From Asterias rubens (taxonomy: Eukaryota; Echinodermata; Asteroidea; Forcipulatida; Asteriidae), in the NCBI RefSeq assembly GCF_902459465.1, contig NC_047068.1, positions 18,747,195-18,811,194 on the forward strand: DNA of 64,000 nucleotides, given 5' to 3'. This document shows, one piece after another, positions 47,701-58,910 of this stretch; positions within the stretch are counted from its first letter, which is position 1; every line of letters starts with the position of its first letter. The notes beneath the pieces were generated by a model. It was not told the origin of the DNA and ran no database searches. It worked only from the letters and a program-made list of their open reading frames with translations. The position numbers and the translations under genes are program-made.

Positions 47701-50700
47701 GCTTTACACACACTCTGGAAAATGCAGACTGCAGTCTGCTTCTAATGTATGTAACCCATCAAATCGAATCATCACATTAACAAAAACTTTCTCTCACATG
47801 TACCCATTTACTCCTAGGGTGAAGAAAAGTATTTAAAGTTAAGTGTCTTGCTCAAGAACATAGATATGAGAAATCTAATCTCAAACCCGCACCCAGATTT
47901 TATGGCGATGTGTCTTTACTACTCAGAAAAAAATTCTGTGAGCATTTCTTGTAAGGACTAGCATGGAAAATGTTTGGTTAGTTTTGAACAGTTTTTAGAA
48001 GGTTTAGGGTGTAAATTATTGAGTTTGAATATGAACAAAATGAAATGAAAATCGAGTTATATTTTGGAACCAAAAGATATGAGTCAGAAAGACAGTAAAT
48101 GAATGGAAGATAACATGAAGGTTAAAACCTTTTCACTTACCAGAAGTGCTTTGGCATTCCCACTAGAATAGCCGGGCTCATGATCACACCGATGATAATT
48201 GGCCAATAGCAGTACGTGCCAACGAGACTGTGACCAATCACAATGAGTACAAGCTGTGACGTAGCTAGAAGCATTACTGTACTGGCGCCAAAACTAACGA
48301 GATCCACCAGCACATTCACCATGTGTCTAAACATAAGATCAGAGTGTTAACCTTTAGAATGGATGTTTTCAAACTAAGATATAAAAAAACTTTTCTAGCT
48401 ACCCGGCAATCTCGATGGTCTAGTTGGTAAGACACTGCCCTAGAAATGCAAAGCTTGTGGGTTCGAATCCCACCTGAGTAGTATGCATGTGGTTTACTGT
48501 AGAGTCCTGCCATCGATTTCACAAAGAGTAAGGACTCGTCTTATCTCGAGTTAGGACGAGTAATATGTTAGGATTAATCTTAAGGTCTGCATGCTACAGT
48601 GCAGGGTTGGGACTCGTCCTAAGTCCTAAGATTAATCTCAAGTTAGGAAGAGCTTTGTGAAATCGACGGCTGAGTCTATAGTGCTTATACACACATTGGT
48701 GTATGGGTAAAACAAAATTAATACTCTTAGTTTATGCACTGTAATTAAACTGCAATTTTAAAAAACCTGCCTTGGAAAGCATGTTTTGCTTTTTATCTAT
48801 AAAATTAAAGTTTTATTTTACAGTAAATGTTGGGACTGAGAATGTGTGTTCCTTTGTGATTTATGTACGGTGGTCAAACAAATCATTCAATAAAACATGT
48901 CAATTGTGTTCTCCCAAACTGAGCAGCTTGAGAAACCTATTACAATAATTGCAGAGCTCTGGGTCCAATGTCAAAGACACAATTATGCTTACCAGAACAA
49001 GCTTACCAGCTAAAATGCCATTTCATATGTAGAATCTATGACTGGTATCCTGCTTATTTTTGCTTAAGCAGCTCTTTGAAATTTGGCCCAGATGAGTCGT
49101 CAGTTATCAAACTTTGGATGTGGGAAAGAAACCTGACTCCAATTGGACTAGTTATGGTACAATATAAACAAGTAGACTTAACTGTCCTGTTTTGAATTTC
49201 AGCTGCTTTTGTTTTGGGGGTATTTGTAAGAGCTGCGTACAGTTGCGTACAGCTGCGTAAAAGAGCTGCGTGAGAGCTGCGTACAGCAATGGAAGACCAA
49301 CGTATTTGGAGGGCCATCGTTTGATGCTCCGCATCGACTGAATGAATGAATGCATTCGTAAGGACACCGAACGTTTAAATCTGTTTAAATCGCAGCCCCG
49401 CCCCCTTTGCCAATGATGCCACAGTTTCGTAACTGTACCTACCGCGCCCAGTTTCCAAATGCCTCATATGCTATGGCGCCATATGGATTGGAATCTTCAA
49501 AATGTGTGGCTCTGACCAAATTCCAGCAGTTTCTCAGCAGTATGGCGGCGTAAGCCAACATAAAAGTGAGAACTGCAAAGAGTAGGAAACCAACCCATCC
49601 TAACAGATAAAAGATAATTGATATTTCTGTTATACAAAAATAGGTTAACACAGATGGGTCGAAACATATTGCAGCTAATAATACAATAATATTTTATTAC
49701 TGGGGGAAGGTTGCGTAAACATACATGTCTAACTAACAACTGTTGTTTGTTGTGCTGATTGACATACGAATTTGACTTTTCAACTGGAACTTTATTGCCT
49801 CAAAAACATTCTTAAAACAATATACAAACTAAATGAGCTGTTCCGTTGAATTTACAACAAACACATCTAAGACAAACAAATTAAACAAGAAACCAACCAA
49901 AGTTGGTTCAGTGCAGAATTAAACTTTAAGATCGAAGATGAGAAAATATAGGATTTAAAATGCCTCTAGCTACCAGGCAGTCTTGGTGGCCAAGTAGGTC
50001 AGACTCCTGAATTGCAAAGGTTGTGGGTTCAAATCCCACCCGAACAGTATGCCTGTGTTTTTTGTTTTGTTCACAGAACTTGGGAAAGTACTGAGTATAC
50101 AGTGCTAACACACATCGGTGTATGTCGGTAAAGCCAAAATTAATATTCTTTATCCTCAATGCAAATTTTACATTAAAAAAGCAGATGATTTTGATGAGTT
50201 ACCTGTGTGTATAATAGCTACCATCATAATAGTAGCAGCAAAACCTGGACAGTATCCTGCGATCAGCAACATTGTCTGGACGGAGTTTAGACCATCCCTC
50301 TGTCAACAAATAAAAATTAAATTTTGAAAAGTTATTAAAAAGATTATGGCACTGACCGTATGTATATGTTCAAATGAGCATTCTGTATTTAATCAGCACT
50401 TCCGAGGGAATGGAAAAACTGGGTCAAATGCTGACAACCCTCAATGCCCCAGTAAACATCCTCATCAATTGAACTATCTGTTTAGCAGAGAATACTGCTC
50501 AACAAAATTTATTTGCTTAGCCAAAAATGAGTGTTGGCTGTTTATCTGTTTTTGCTATGCAATGTTTTTATGTACTTAGCCAATTTTGTTGCGACAGGCT
50601 TGATGAAAATGGGACCTAAAAGTTGCCATAGGCTTGATTATCAGTATCACAATTCACATTATGAACCTACTTTTAAGATTTAGTCATTTAAGGGTAATTC

Positions 50701-53700
50701 TTGTAATAATTTACAAGTCTACACTGTGTTGACTTTTAGTGAGCTGGATTTATCTGGGCCCAATTTTATAGAGCTGCTAAGCACAAACATTTGCTTAGCA
50801 TGAAACGTCTTCCTTGATAAAACCAGGATTACCAACCAAATTTTCATTTGTTGCATATTGCTTGTTACTGGTATTCAGCTATTGTTTGCTTATCCTGAAA
50901 ATCAAGCGGAAATTTGGTTGGTAATCCTGTTTTTATCAAGGCAAAAATTTCATGCTCAGCAGTTTTGTTGTGCTTAGCAACTCTATGAAATTGGGCCCTG
51001 TACTTAAAACGTTTGTGCTTTGTACATGCCATCAAATTGAAAAGGAGAATTTATATTTGTCAGTAAAATATATTTTTCACATTAGACTTTCTTCTCTTGT
51101 AAATATTCTTGTGCATGATTTGTATTCAATAAAAACCCAGAGTACTTTCCCTGCAGGGTCTTTTACAAGTGGGTGTAGATATTGAATCAATACTGAATGG
51201 CTTGTTTGCATTGTGAAATAACCTTATAGGGAGCTCCCAACTGGCTTTGTGTCATGTTTTGTGAAACTTCCATTTTTCTCAATGTAGGTAGGTGTGCCAT
51301 ATGCCATTGTTGGTTGTATTTCATAACAGATTATGGGATTCAAAGCATAACTGAAACACATTTTAAGGTTGACCTGGAGTAGTTTGTTATTTTCTTTTCA
51401 ATAAGCTGTCAAGGAAAGGGTAAAAATGGTTATAAAAAGACACTGGAAACCTTTGGTGATTGTCAAAGACCAGTATTCTCCCAACATGCATAAAATAACA
51501 AACCTGTGGAAATTTTGACTCAATTGGTCATTGAAGTTGCAAGAGAATAATTAGAGAAAAAAACACCCTTATTGCACAAATTTGTGTGCTTTTAGGTGCC
51601 TGATAAAGTGCTTCAGGTCTGAAGTCTTTTAATATTTAAGAAATTATCTTTATTCTCAAAAACTGTGTTACTTCAGGGGAGCCATTTCTCACAATGTGTT
51701 ATACTATCAAGTGATTTCCATTACTCATAACCAAGTCAGTTTTTATGCTAACAGTTATTTTGAGTCAACTTTTTTTTCAAGAGCTTATATTATGTTTTTC
51801 ATGTATTTTACAACTTGAAATGAATGAAAAACACTTGACTGAGTTGGGTGTCTGCTTTATTGTGTGGTTTTCAGTTGGTAGAGTAATTTTGCACCAAAAC
51901 TATTTCAGGGAGATAAGAATTGTCATCAACTTGTTACATGTATGGTAAATGACCCCAAATGGAAATAAGTCTCAAGCTATTGACTTCTTGGGGACTATCC
52001 TTGGATAATCTTGTGAAGTATTTCTATGATGTGTTCTATGTTGGTTTATCTTTTATTTCATTGTCTTTTCTCCTGTTGTTGTGTATGTATTTTGGGCATG
52101 TTCTTGCTGTACTGTTATCTGTATAAATTCAATCAATCAATTAATCAAACGACAAGGAATTTCAGAGACCACATTGGAGACTTATCATTGCAATCACTGA
52201 TAGGGCTGTAGTAAGCAATCGTGTGATAGTCAACATCATGCCTGCAGTATGTTGTCTTCAGTTGGACTATTTTATGGAAAACATGTTTATGATTGTTATG
52301 TTGTTTTTCCGTTGTTGTTGATTAGAGACCTATTATTATGGTGCAATCACTGATACGGCTATTAAGAAATTGTGATATTTAACATCATGCCCGGAGTATT
52401 TTTTTTCTTCAGTTGGACTATTTATGGAAAACATGTTTATGGTGACTGAGACGTAAATGTTGTTGTTATTCGTTGTTGTTGTTTATGCTGTTTTCTTTTT
52501 GAAGTCTGTAGCTACTACGTGTTTTAAAGGCACTGGACACGTTTGGTAATTGTCAAAGACCAGTGTTCCATCCCACCATAAGCATAAAATAACAAACCTG
52601 TGAAAATTGGGGCTCAATTGGTTGTCGAAGTTGCGAGATAATAATGCAAGAAAAAAACACCCCTGTCACACGAAGTTGTGTGCTTTGAGATGCTTGATTT
52701 CGAGACCTCAAATTCTTAATCTGAGGTCTCGAAATCAAATTCTTGGAAAATTACTTCTTTCTCAAAAACTATAATGTCACTTCAGAGGGAGCCGTTTTTC
52801 ACAATGTTTTATACCATCAACCTCTCCCCATGTACTCGTCACCAAGTAAGGTTTTAGGCTAATAGTTATTTTGAGTAATTACCAATAGTGTCCACTGCCT
52901 TTAAAGGAGCGCATTCGGAAGGTCCAATAACACGTTGATGGCAGCGTTGATGAATGGCACACAATGGTGTGTATATAGAAGTTGGCTCATTTATCAGTTT
53001 CAAGGATATTAATTTGAATATTGTATTTTGTTTGTGTGGTGGTGGTGTGGTGGTGGTGGTTTTTAAAGAGGGGCCATAATTGGTCCAGTGTAAAGTCGAG
53101 CCCTGGTCCCCCTAGGCCCTCTCCTTACTTCGAAGTATATGAGTGTATGGTTGTTTACTTTTTTGTGAAGGGTGTTTGAGCGTAGCCCTGCCTGGTAAAA
53201 AACATTATTTTCTGTATGCGTTGCTCGGTTTCCTACCTAATTTGAATCTAGGACAGGCCTGTATGCTTCGTTTTTGAAGGGGCAATGGCACCAAGGCATT
53301 TTCTCCTAATTGTAAATTTCTACCAAAAGTATTTCAAAGGGCACCAAGGCAATGACCATGGAGCATGGAGGTAATACTGTTGCCTCCGTGAAGTATCATG
53401 CCTCCTAGGAGGTATGAATAAGAAAGGACCAGCGAAGCCAAGGTGCATACCTGTCTCGCAGCCTGCCCAGGTCTATCTTCTGTAAGTTCCACTAAGTCAC
53501 CATTATCAGTGTTGGTATATAAAGCTGTCTTGTAGTTCTGAAACAGAAATGGTAACTGGCCTTTTCGGTGTGACGTTTGAGATGTCTTTGATGGGTTTTG
53601 TTAGCTAGCTTGCAAACAGGCGAGTGTTAGTTAGGTGGATGTATGACCATGCCTAAAATTTGTCTGTTACACGCTGTTAGAGAACTCACATTTTCATGAT

Positions 53701-56700
53701 TTGTAAGGTTACAATGTATTATGTTGCTTCCCTTTGTTGTCTCTCACGGTTCACTATTGCTATTTACTTAACATGTTTATGAATGGTTTAAATCATGCAC
53801 GGTGTACCCCTGTGTAGATAGACCGTACGGTCAACAAAACAATGATGTGTTCAAATCAACAAAATGCACTATAAGAACAAAGATGCTGTAACGGAGATGG
53901 GGAAAATGTGCATTCCATGATCCATACCCTTCATGGGGTTTTTAAAATCCTGTTTCAAACATTTGTAAGATTCCATCTCTCTATGTACAATCTCAAACAG
54001 CGTAAAAAACCCAATGTTAACCTAACGCAAAAATATGATGACAGTGTCTTTTTATACACCTGGATGAAGCGAAGCATTTATGGTAGCCTGGCTCATTCAT
54101 TTAATGTCAGTACCACAACCACAATATATGAAATACTGAATACCAATAATGGTGATAGCAGTATTATAGGCATAATGAATCCATTGTTAATACACACACC
54201 AATGCTTATGTTTAAAAATACAGCTGCACAACCTGTTATATCACTTTTATCAGGGGTTGATTTATAAGTTTTATAAATTTGTAGTATTTCCATCTATTGT
54301 CCCGAACATTATTATCCAATCCCTGACAGCTAAACCCCGATATATTTTTTTACATCTGTAAACTATGGGCTCCTGTTTAGGCTTCATAGAATATAAAAAA
54401 ACAAAAAACAATTGGCTTCCTGTTTAAATGTGGCTTTATACAGAGAGCCGGAGCTCAAAGCCATGGTTTTGAGAAGGGGCAAATCAAGGGATTTGAGAAT
54501 TAGAAGGGGCAGTAGAATATCCCTTATAATATAACTTGTGAGCAGTTCCTCTGCCACCAGACCATGAGACTTTTAGCACTCAAATCATGTGCAACCAACC
54601 ATTTGCAGTATTTAGTATTATGTGATAAAGCTTTTATACACTTTCGGTACAGAAAAAAATTAAAAGTTCACAGATTTACAAATAATTTACAGGGTGTACA
54701 GAAGGTAATGGTGAAAGACTTGAAATCTTGAAATATTATTCCATGAAATGCTTTACTTTTTGAGAAAACATTAAAACAATATCAATTCTCGATAGCGAGA
54801 GTTCATTTTAAACACATGTCATGACACGGCGAATTGTGGGGAAACAAAGGGTGGGTTTTCCCGTTATTTTCTCCCGACTCCGATGACTGATTGAGCCTAA
54901 TTTTTCACAGGTTTGTTATTTTATAAACACGAAGTGTGGGCTTTGGACAACACTGTGCACCGAAAGTGTCCAATGGCTTTGACACAAGTCTCCCATTTTG
55001 AGATAATTATGAATGTATAATCCAAGATGTTTGACCGTTTGTGATTGGTGGAGAGGTTGGTCGATTACCAATCTCTACACCAATCCGGTGGCGGCATGCA
55101 CAATAAACATGACCTAATGGTGGGAAGCATGATGGATGATGGTTTGTGTTAGTCGATATTAAACAAACCAATATTATTTAAAGGCAGTGGACACTATTGG
55201 TAATTGTCAAAGACTAGTCTTTACAGTTGGTGTATCTCAACATATGCATAAAATAACTAGCCTGTGAAAATTTGAGCTCAATCGGTCATCAAAGTTGCGA
55301 GATAATAAGGAAAGAAAAAATCACACTTGTCACACGAAGTTGTGTGCGTTTAGATGGTTGATTTCGAGACCTCAAGTTCTAAACTTGAGGTCTCGAAATC
55401 AAATTCGTGGAAAATTGCTTCTTTCTCGAAAACTATGGCACTTCAGAGGAAGTCGTTTCTCACATTGTTTTATACCATCAACGTCTCCCCATTACTCGTC
55501 ACCAAGATAGGTTTTATGCTAATAATTATTTTGAGTAATTACCAATAGTGTCCACTGCCTTTAAGTTACCACCATATTATTACAAAGCTTGCCAAGGACC
55601 AGTATCAGTTTCTATTATACCATGGCATTATAGGTTATGCAAGTGCTCCTTATTTTGTATAAAAGCATTGCTTAATGAAACGTTTTGCAAAATAGGCAAC
55701 ATTTTAATGGTAATGCTGATTTATTGAAGTCTTGTCATAATTAAAGCCAACATTTTGAAGATCTGCAGGACCCAATTTCATAAAGCTGTTAAGCAGAAAT
55801 TACTGCTTATCGAAGCAAGAAATGACCAAGGTACCAGTAACAGCAATGGTAACTGTATAGCATCCTGCCTGTCAACTTGTTTTGCTAAGCAAGTGGTATA
55901 GTAAGTTTTTGTGCTAACAGGCTTTATGAAATTTGGCCCTGAAACATGCACCGTGGCCAATCAGGGCTTAAACTGTTAAGCAGAAAATACTGCATAGTAA
56001 ATTTCTTTGCTAAGAAAACAATGATTAGGGCACCAGTTGCAACAATGTAAACTTTATGGAATTTAGTCTGGTAACCAGTTTCTGTTAAGCATGATTTTTC
56101 TATGCTGAGCGAATGTTATGCTTATCATTTTTGTTATTATTAATTCAGCCATGTCTCAAAAACAAAAACACCTCAGTATACAAATAATCTGTTTGAAGAA
56201 ATTAAATAAATAAATAAATAAAAAAACAAATAAGTAAACAACAAACATTAATGTACATATCCAGTTGGCCAGGATTACCCAAAGTGTATACTCAAATACA
56301 GTAACTCAAAAGTCTGCTAATCCAAACTTGAAAATTCGAACATCAGTAAAATACATACATTTATAAATTAAGAAGAAACAAGCTTACAGGCTTTATGAAA
56401 TTAAATAAACAGTGCAAGTCTCGTGCGCATTCAAACATTGGGACCGTTAAAGTGCGCGGGTTTGTTTCATTCACGGGTGTGGGGAACTTTCAATACACAA
56501 CTCTCCTCTTTCATTTATACACTGATTGCATAGCCCTACATAGGACTCTTCCTCTGTGCTGTCACTGTAGTAAAGACGAAAGTGTAAGGCCGCCAGGGCT
56601 AACTGATTGCACTAATTTCTGAGGTTCGTTATTAGCCCAAGAACTAACCTGATCCGTTGGTTGCAGTTTCTCCGGTACCTCATCACTATGCGTGTACAAT

Positions 56701-56771
56701 GTAGTCTTATATTTCTGTAGTGGAATAAGGAGTTCTTCGCGTTTAGCGGAAGGCCCACCGTTCGTTTCCAT
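44715..56771 (-). CDS. AAAP-family amino acid transporter (SLC32/AVT1-like), complete
   Basis: Nine coding exons on the minus strand: 56649-56771, 53451-53537, 50203-50299, 49443-49599, 48141-48326, 47352-47602, 46449-46670, 45300-45498 and 44715-44889. The sum is 1497 nt = 498 aa plus stop, with consistent phases (0,0,1,2,2,1,1,2). The first ~70 residues are hydrophilic; then about ten to eleven hydrophobic helices follow. Diagnostic segments: GLNSVQTMLLIAGYCPGFAA (domain start), AYAAILLRNCWN, GTYCYWPIIIGVIMSP, GGTIFLMGGHFVYPEVQRAM, AYGDIMLPFDVTSSLL and AETVPDFTVLMTLVGGVLFP, all typical of Aa_trans (PF01490) proteins such as vesicular GABA/glycine transporters and AVT1. The C-terminal exon adds a final helix and a tail with NTT. 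The substrate cannot be told. Exons 1 and 2 encode similar peptides (YKTTLYTHSD and YKTALYTNTD). Introns carry a tandem array at the exon 7 acceptor and a minisatellite before exon 8. A close paralogue follows at 58911. Confidence 0.88.
45570..46020. repeat. 16-17 bp minisatellite ACTCGTACCCAAGTCA
   Basis: About 25 degenerate units of AACTCGTACCCAAGTCA. Near 45960 the orientation flips to GACTTGGGTACGAGTTCA. It lies in the intron before exon 8 of the complete AAAP gene, starting about 70 bp upstream of that exon's acceptor. Confidence 0.85.
46660..47110. repeat. ~78 bp tandem array that includes an exon's splice acceptor
   Basis: Six imperfect units. The shared block ACAATCACTGTGGAGAAGAT (or close variants) begins at 46664, 46728, 46806, 46885, 46963 and 47034. 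Units also share AATTGCTTCTCTGCATAT and GAATGCAAGG. The first block spans the real exon 7 acceptor of the AAAP gene (minus TTTCTCCACAG|TGATTGT). Confidence 0.85.
48405..48745 (+). repeat. tRNA-derived SINE split by an M3 MITE
   Basis: SINE head (GATGGTCTAGTTGGTAAGAC A box; GTGGGTTCGAATCCCACC B box) runs to about 48511. A complete M3 element lies at 48512-48668, and the SINE tail (TAGTGCTTATACACACATTG) resumes after it. Confidence 0.75.
48512..48668. mobile_element. Foldback MITE family M3, full copy
   Basis: Ends ATCGATTTCACAAAGAGTAA and AGCTTTGTGAAATCGA. Internal GACTCGTCTTATCTCGAGTT and its inverse. Inserted in a SINE. Confidence 0.85.
48953..49091. mobile_element. Palindromic MITE family M2, short copy
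   Basis: GAGCTCTGGGTCCAATGTCA at the left and AAGCAGCTCTTTGAAATTTG at the right. Confidence 0.65.
49195..49352 (+). mobile_element. LINE 3' end, second copy of the 33895 family
   Basis: AGCTGCGTACAGCAATGGAA, GACCAACGTATTTGGAGGGC and GATGCTCCGCATCGACTGAA then TGAATGAATG match the 3' end of the minus-strand LINE at 33895-34340. A GAGCTGCGTACAG motif is locally multiplied. Severely 5'-truncated. Confidence 0.8.
49965..50147 (+). repeat. tRNA-derived SINE, best copy
   Basis: Head with TGGTGGCCAAGTAGGTCAGA (A box) and GGTTGTGGGTTCAAATCCCA (B box), then TTGTTCACAGAACTTGGGAA, AAGTACTGAGTATACAGTGC and ACACATCGGTGTATG. Confidence 0.8.
50756..50999. mobile_element. Palindromic MITE family M2, full copy
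   Basis: GGGCCCAATTTTATAGAGCT to AGCAACTCTATGAAATTGGG, with the same internal sequence as 3871-4114. The two are the closest pair in the window. Confidence 0.85.
51436..51770 (-). mobile_element. MITE family M1, diverged copy
   Basis: AAAGACACTGGAAACCTTTG at the left; AGGGGAGCCATTTCTCACAA and GCTAACAGTTATTTTGAGT at the right; the right terminus is lost. Confidence 0.75.
52523..52903 (-). mobile_element. MITE family M1, full copy
   Basis: TTAAAGGCACTGGACACGTT to ACCAATAGTGTCCACTGCCT, with an intact central palindrome CCTCAAATTCTTAATCTGAGG region. Confidence 0.9.
53033..53060 (+). repeat. GGT microsatellite
   Basis: GTGTGGTGGTGGTGTGGTGG with further GGT units. Confidence 0.8.
54738..54980 (+). 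mobile_element. MITE family M1, diverged right half
   Basis: CTCCCGACTCCGATGACTGA, TTTTTCACAGGTTTGTTATT and AAAGTGTCCAATGGCTTT blocks. Confidence 0.6.
55177..55564 (-). mobile_element. MITE family M1, full copy
   Basis: TTTAAAGGCAGTGGACACTA to AATAGTGTCCACTGCCTTTA, with a clean central palindrome. This is the best copy for defining the family's ends. Confidence 0.92.
55769..55941. mobile_element. Palindromic MITE family M2, diverged copy
   Basis: GACCCAATTTCATAAAGCTG to AGGCTTTATGAAATTTGGCC. A second partial relative follows at 55965-56110. Confidence 0.7.
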
Positions 56772-56799
56772 CTTGCTTTACACACAGACTGAATCTTCA

Positions 56800-58560
56800 C
56801 CCTTGCAGTCCTAGAGAACCAACACCAGGGTTCTCACCTGATGAACCATACGGCAGCATTGTGTTGGTCACGGTGCCTGCATACCTCGTTCATCATAACT
56901 CTGACTTGACTTACCTATGATATGCTTTTTGCTCTATGCTTTTTGTTAGTTTCAGGGGTCTAATGTGAAAACTTTCAGGCTTTATGATGGCAAAGCATTA
57001 TGTATTAGACCTTGCTGTACCGTGATGTGTCCTTGCTCTATGGTGTTACCTGGATCGCTTTTGTGCTAACACATCGAACCAAAACACTATTTCTATGTTG
57101 GGCGATTTTTTGCTCACTGTTGGTATTCGGTAAATGCTATTCAGTTTCTGGTGATTGATTTAATCCTTAAATCTACCATGATGAGATTTGATTGTACTGT
57201 CAGAACTGCATTACTTCGTGACAATAACCAACGGAATGCGGTATATGTTTTATTTAATGTCTAGCGCACTATCTTGCAGTCTAATTCCTTATCTTTAAAA
57301 GTACAAAATATTGAATGTTTCCTTACAAACAGAAGAAGTATCAGTAGAAGTTAAGTATATCTGAATCAACTTGTAAAACAGTAGAAGTATCGAACTTGAA
57401 TTTAAATGTTATCGACAAAATATAGTACACCGCAGAGTAAACCCTATAGGGTTAGTCTTACCGCAAACCCAATATTGCACGAAGTCACATATTGGTTTCT
57501 AACTGACTGTGTGCTCTTTGTGGTCGTGGAACTGTTTTGGAAAAGTTCACCTATGCCCCAAGGCGCTGTGGCACAAACACATTGCAGCCAAATGGAACAC
57601 CATGTGTAAGCAAACCCCTTCTCTTTATAACGAAGGCATAGGTGTACTTGGTTCTTTACGTGCAATAATTAAGAGCCAATGCCGGGATTCGATCCTAGAC
57701 TTTAGTGACCAGAAACACCAGATCTTGAGCGCGTTTGCGCAGGTTGTAGTAATCGAAAATTAAGCATCTATTAGTCATGGGGTCTTGAAATGCCATTTCT
57801 CAACTTTAAAAATAGTGGAGACGAAAATATTTATATCGAGGATTAGCTTTCAGCTTAACAGCTTAAGACCTTTGCATTTCCTTTCCTGTTAAAAAAAAAA
57901 TCTTTACTTTGCATCATGAAACCTCCACCAGGCATAAAATTTAATATAATTTTTCTATAAAAAAAAGGGTTTGAAATTTGAAACCATCATAACTATATTC
58001 CCATTCTTTACACAATTTAAAAATTAAAAATTGCCTACCTTACATTACGTTAATTTAAGTTTAGTCCCATTTGAGTTTGAATAAACAATATTTCCTTTCT
58101 CGTGTATGAATAACATAATTTTTACTCTGCGTTACTTTGTATTGCAACTTTGCCAGGATAACTTTCCGTATGGCGCCACCTCTTTTTCACTCATTTTTAC
58201 AAAAAGGGATATATTAATCAGGTAAATTAGATACTATATTATTTTATTTCGAATGAAAAAGTGGTGGCGCCATACGGAAACTTTTCCCTTTGCCAAATGA
58301 CATTAATGCTATTATTAAAACATATAGTTTTTGTTACTAAATAAATTGTTATGACACGTCTGTCTCTAAGCGAGTCAATTCTCATTTTGAAATCCATTTG
58401 AATTAATGCAAAAAAATATTAGTTAAATACGAAATTAAATTTAGGCCTATACTTCTTGCTGTCCTGCTTAAGGATTTTATGGCTACATAAGTACAGTCCT
58501 AAATGTGTCTTCCTTTTCAAGTGCATTATTAGTTATTTCAATTGATTATTACGAGCCCCA
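56800..58560. other. Intergenic DNA between the two AAAP genes
   Basis: 5' flank of the complete transporter gene. No additional AAAP exon seen. Around 58160-58290 an inverted pair (TTTCCGTATGGCGCCACCTC and GTGGTGGCGCCATACGGAAA) marks another short foldback element. Confidence 0.45.
58163..58281. mobile_element. Short MITE with TTTCCGTATGGCGCCACC ends
   Basis: CTTTCCGTATGGCGCCACCT at the left and TGGCGCCATACGGAAACTT at the right are inverted repeats about 20 bp long enclosing AT-rich DNA. Confidence 0.75.
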
Positions 58561-58572
58561 TGAGGGGTTATT

Positions 58573-58784
58573 TTGGAGTTGTATACAACGTGGTCAGCTC
58601 AATACGGTGTGGCAAGTTTGATAAACTTTGGACCACCATCAAAGTTGGTTTACAAAGAGCCATTCCAACAGCTCTATCCATGTATACATCTCTTTGGTAC
58701 TCCTTTCCTGGTGCATGTTTCCCTCCATCCTACAATCTGGACTGTTTTAAGAGGAATATCAATTCTTACATTCAGCTCCCATGA
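58573..58784 (+). mobile_element. LINE ORF2 C-terminal relic
   Basis: Frame with LSMYTSLWYSFPGACFPPSY then NLDCFKRNINSYIQLP and a stop, resembling the W-N-S-L-P ... P-S-Y-N-L-x-x-F-K-R tail of LINE reverse transcriptases. It is 5'-truncated and overlaps the presumed 3' UTR of the 58911 gene on the other strand. Confidence 0.6.
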
Positions 58785-58797
58785 GTTATTTTTTGTA

Positions 58798-58803
58798 TTT
58801 ATT
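58798..58803 (-). promoter_or_regulatory. Candidate polyadenylation signal
   Basis: TTTATT on the plus strand is AATAAA on the minus strand, 108 nt after the stop of the partial AAAP gene. Confidence 0.4.
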
Positions 58804-58910
58804 GAGTTTTCTTCCTGTGAACCCGATACCAAGAGTGGCTTTTTTAAGCCTTGTTTTGGCGTCATTGCAAACAAAGAAATACAAAATACAAAATAAAATT
58901 GCATGGTATA

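Noticed and set aside
48405..48490. tRNA gene
   Set aside because: The B box is good, but there is no acceptor pairing and the sequence continues into a SINE tail shared with 49965-50147.
53908..54267. 119-codon open frame on the plus strand
   Set aside because: No family motif, odd composition, no splice context, and it lies in the intron between exons 1 and 2 of the AAAP gene on the other strand.
57406..57763. Overlapping frames of 67-84 codons on both strands
   Set aside because: No recognisable domain, no splice-consistent boundaries, and the two strands are equally open.
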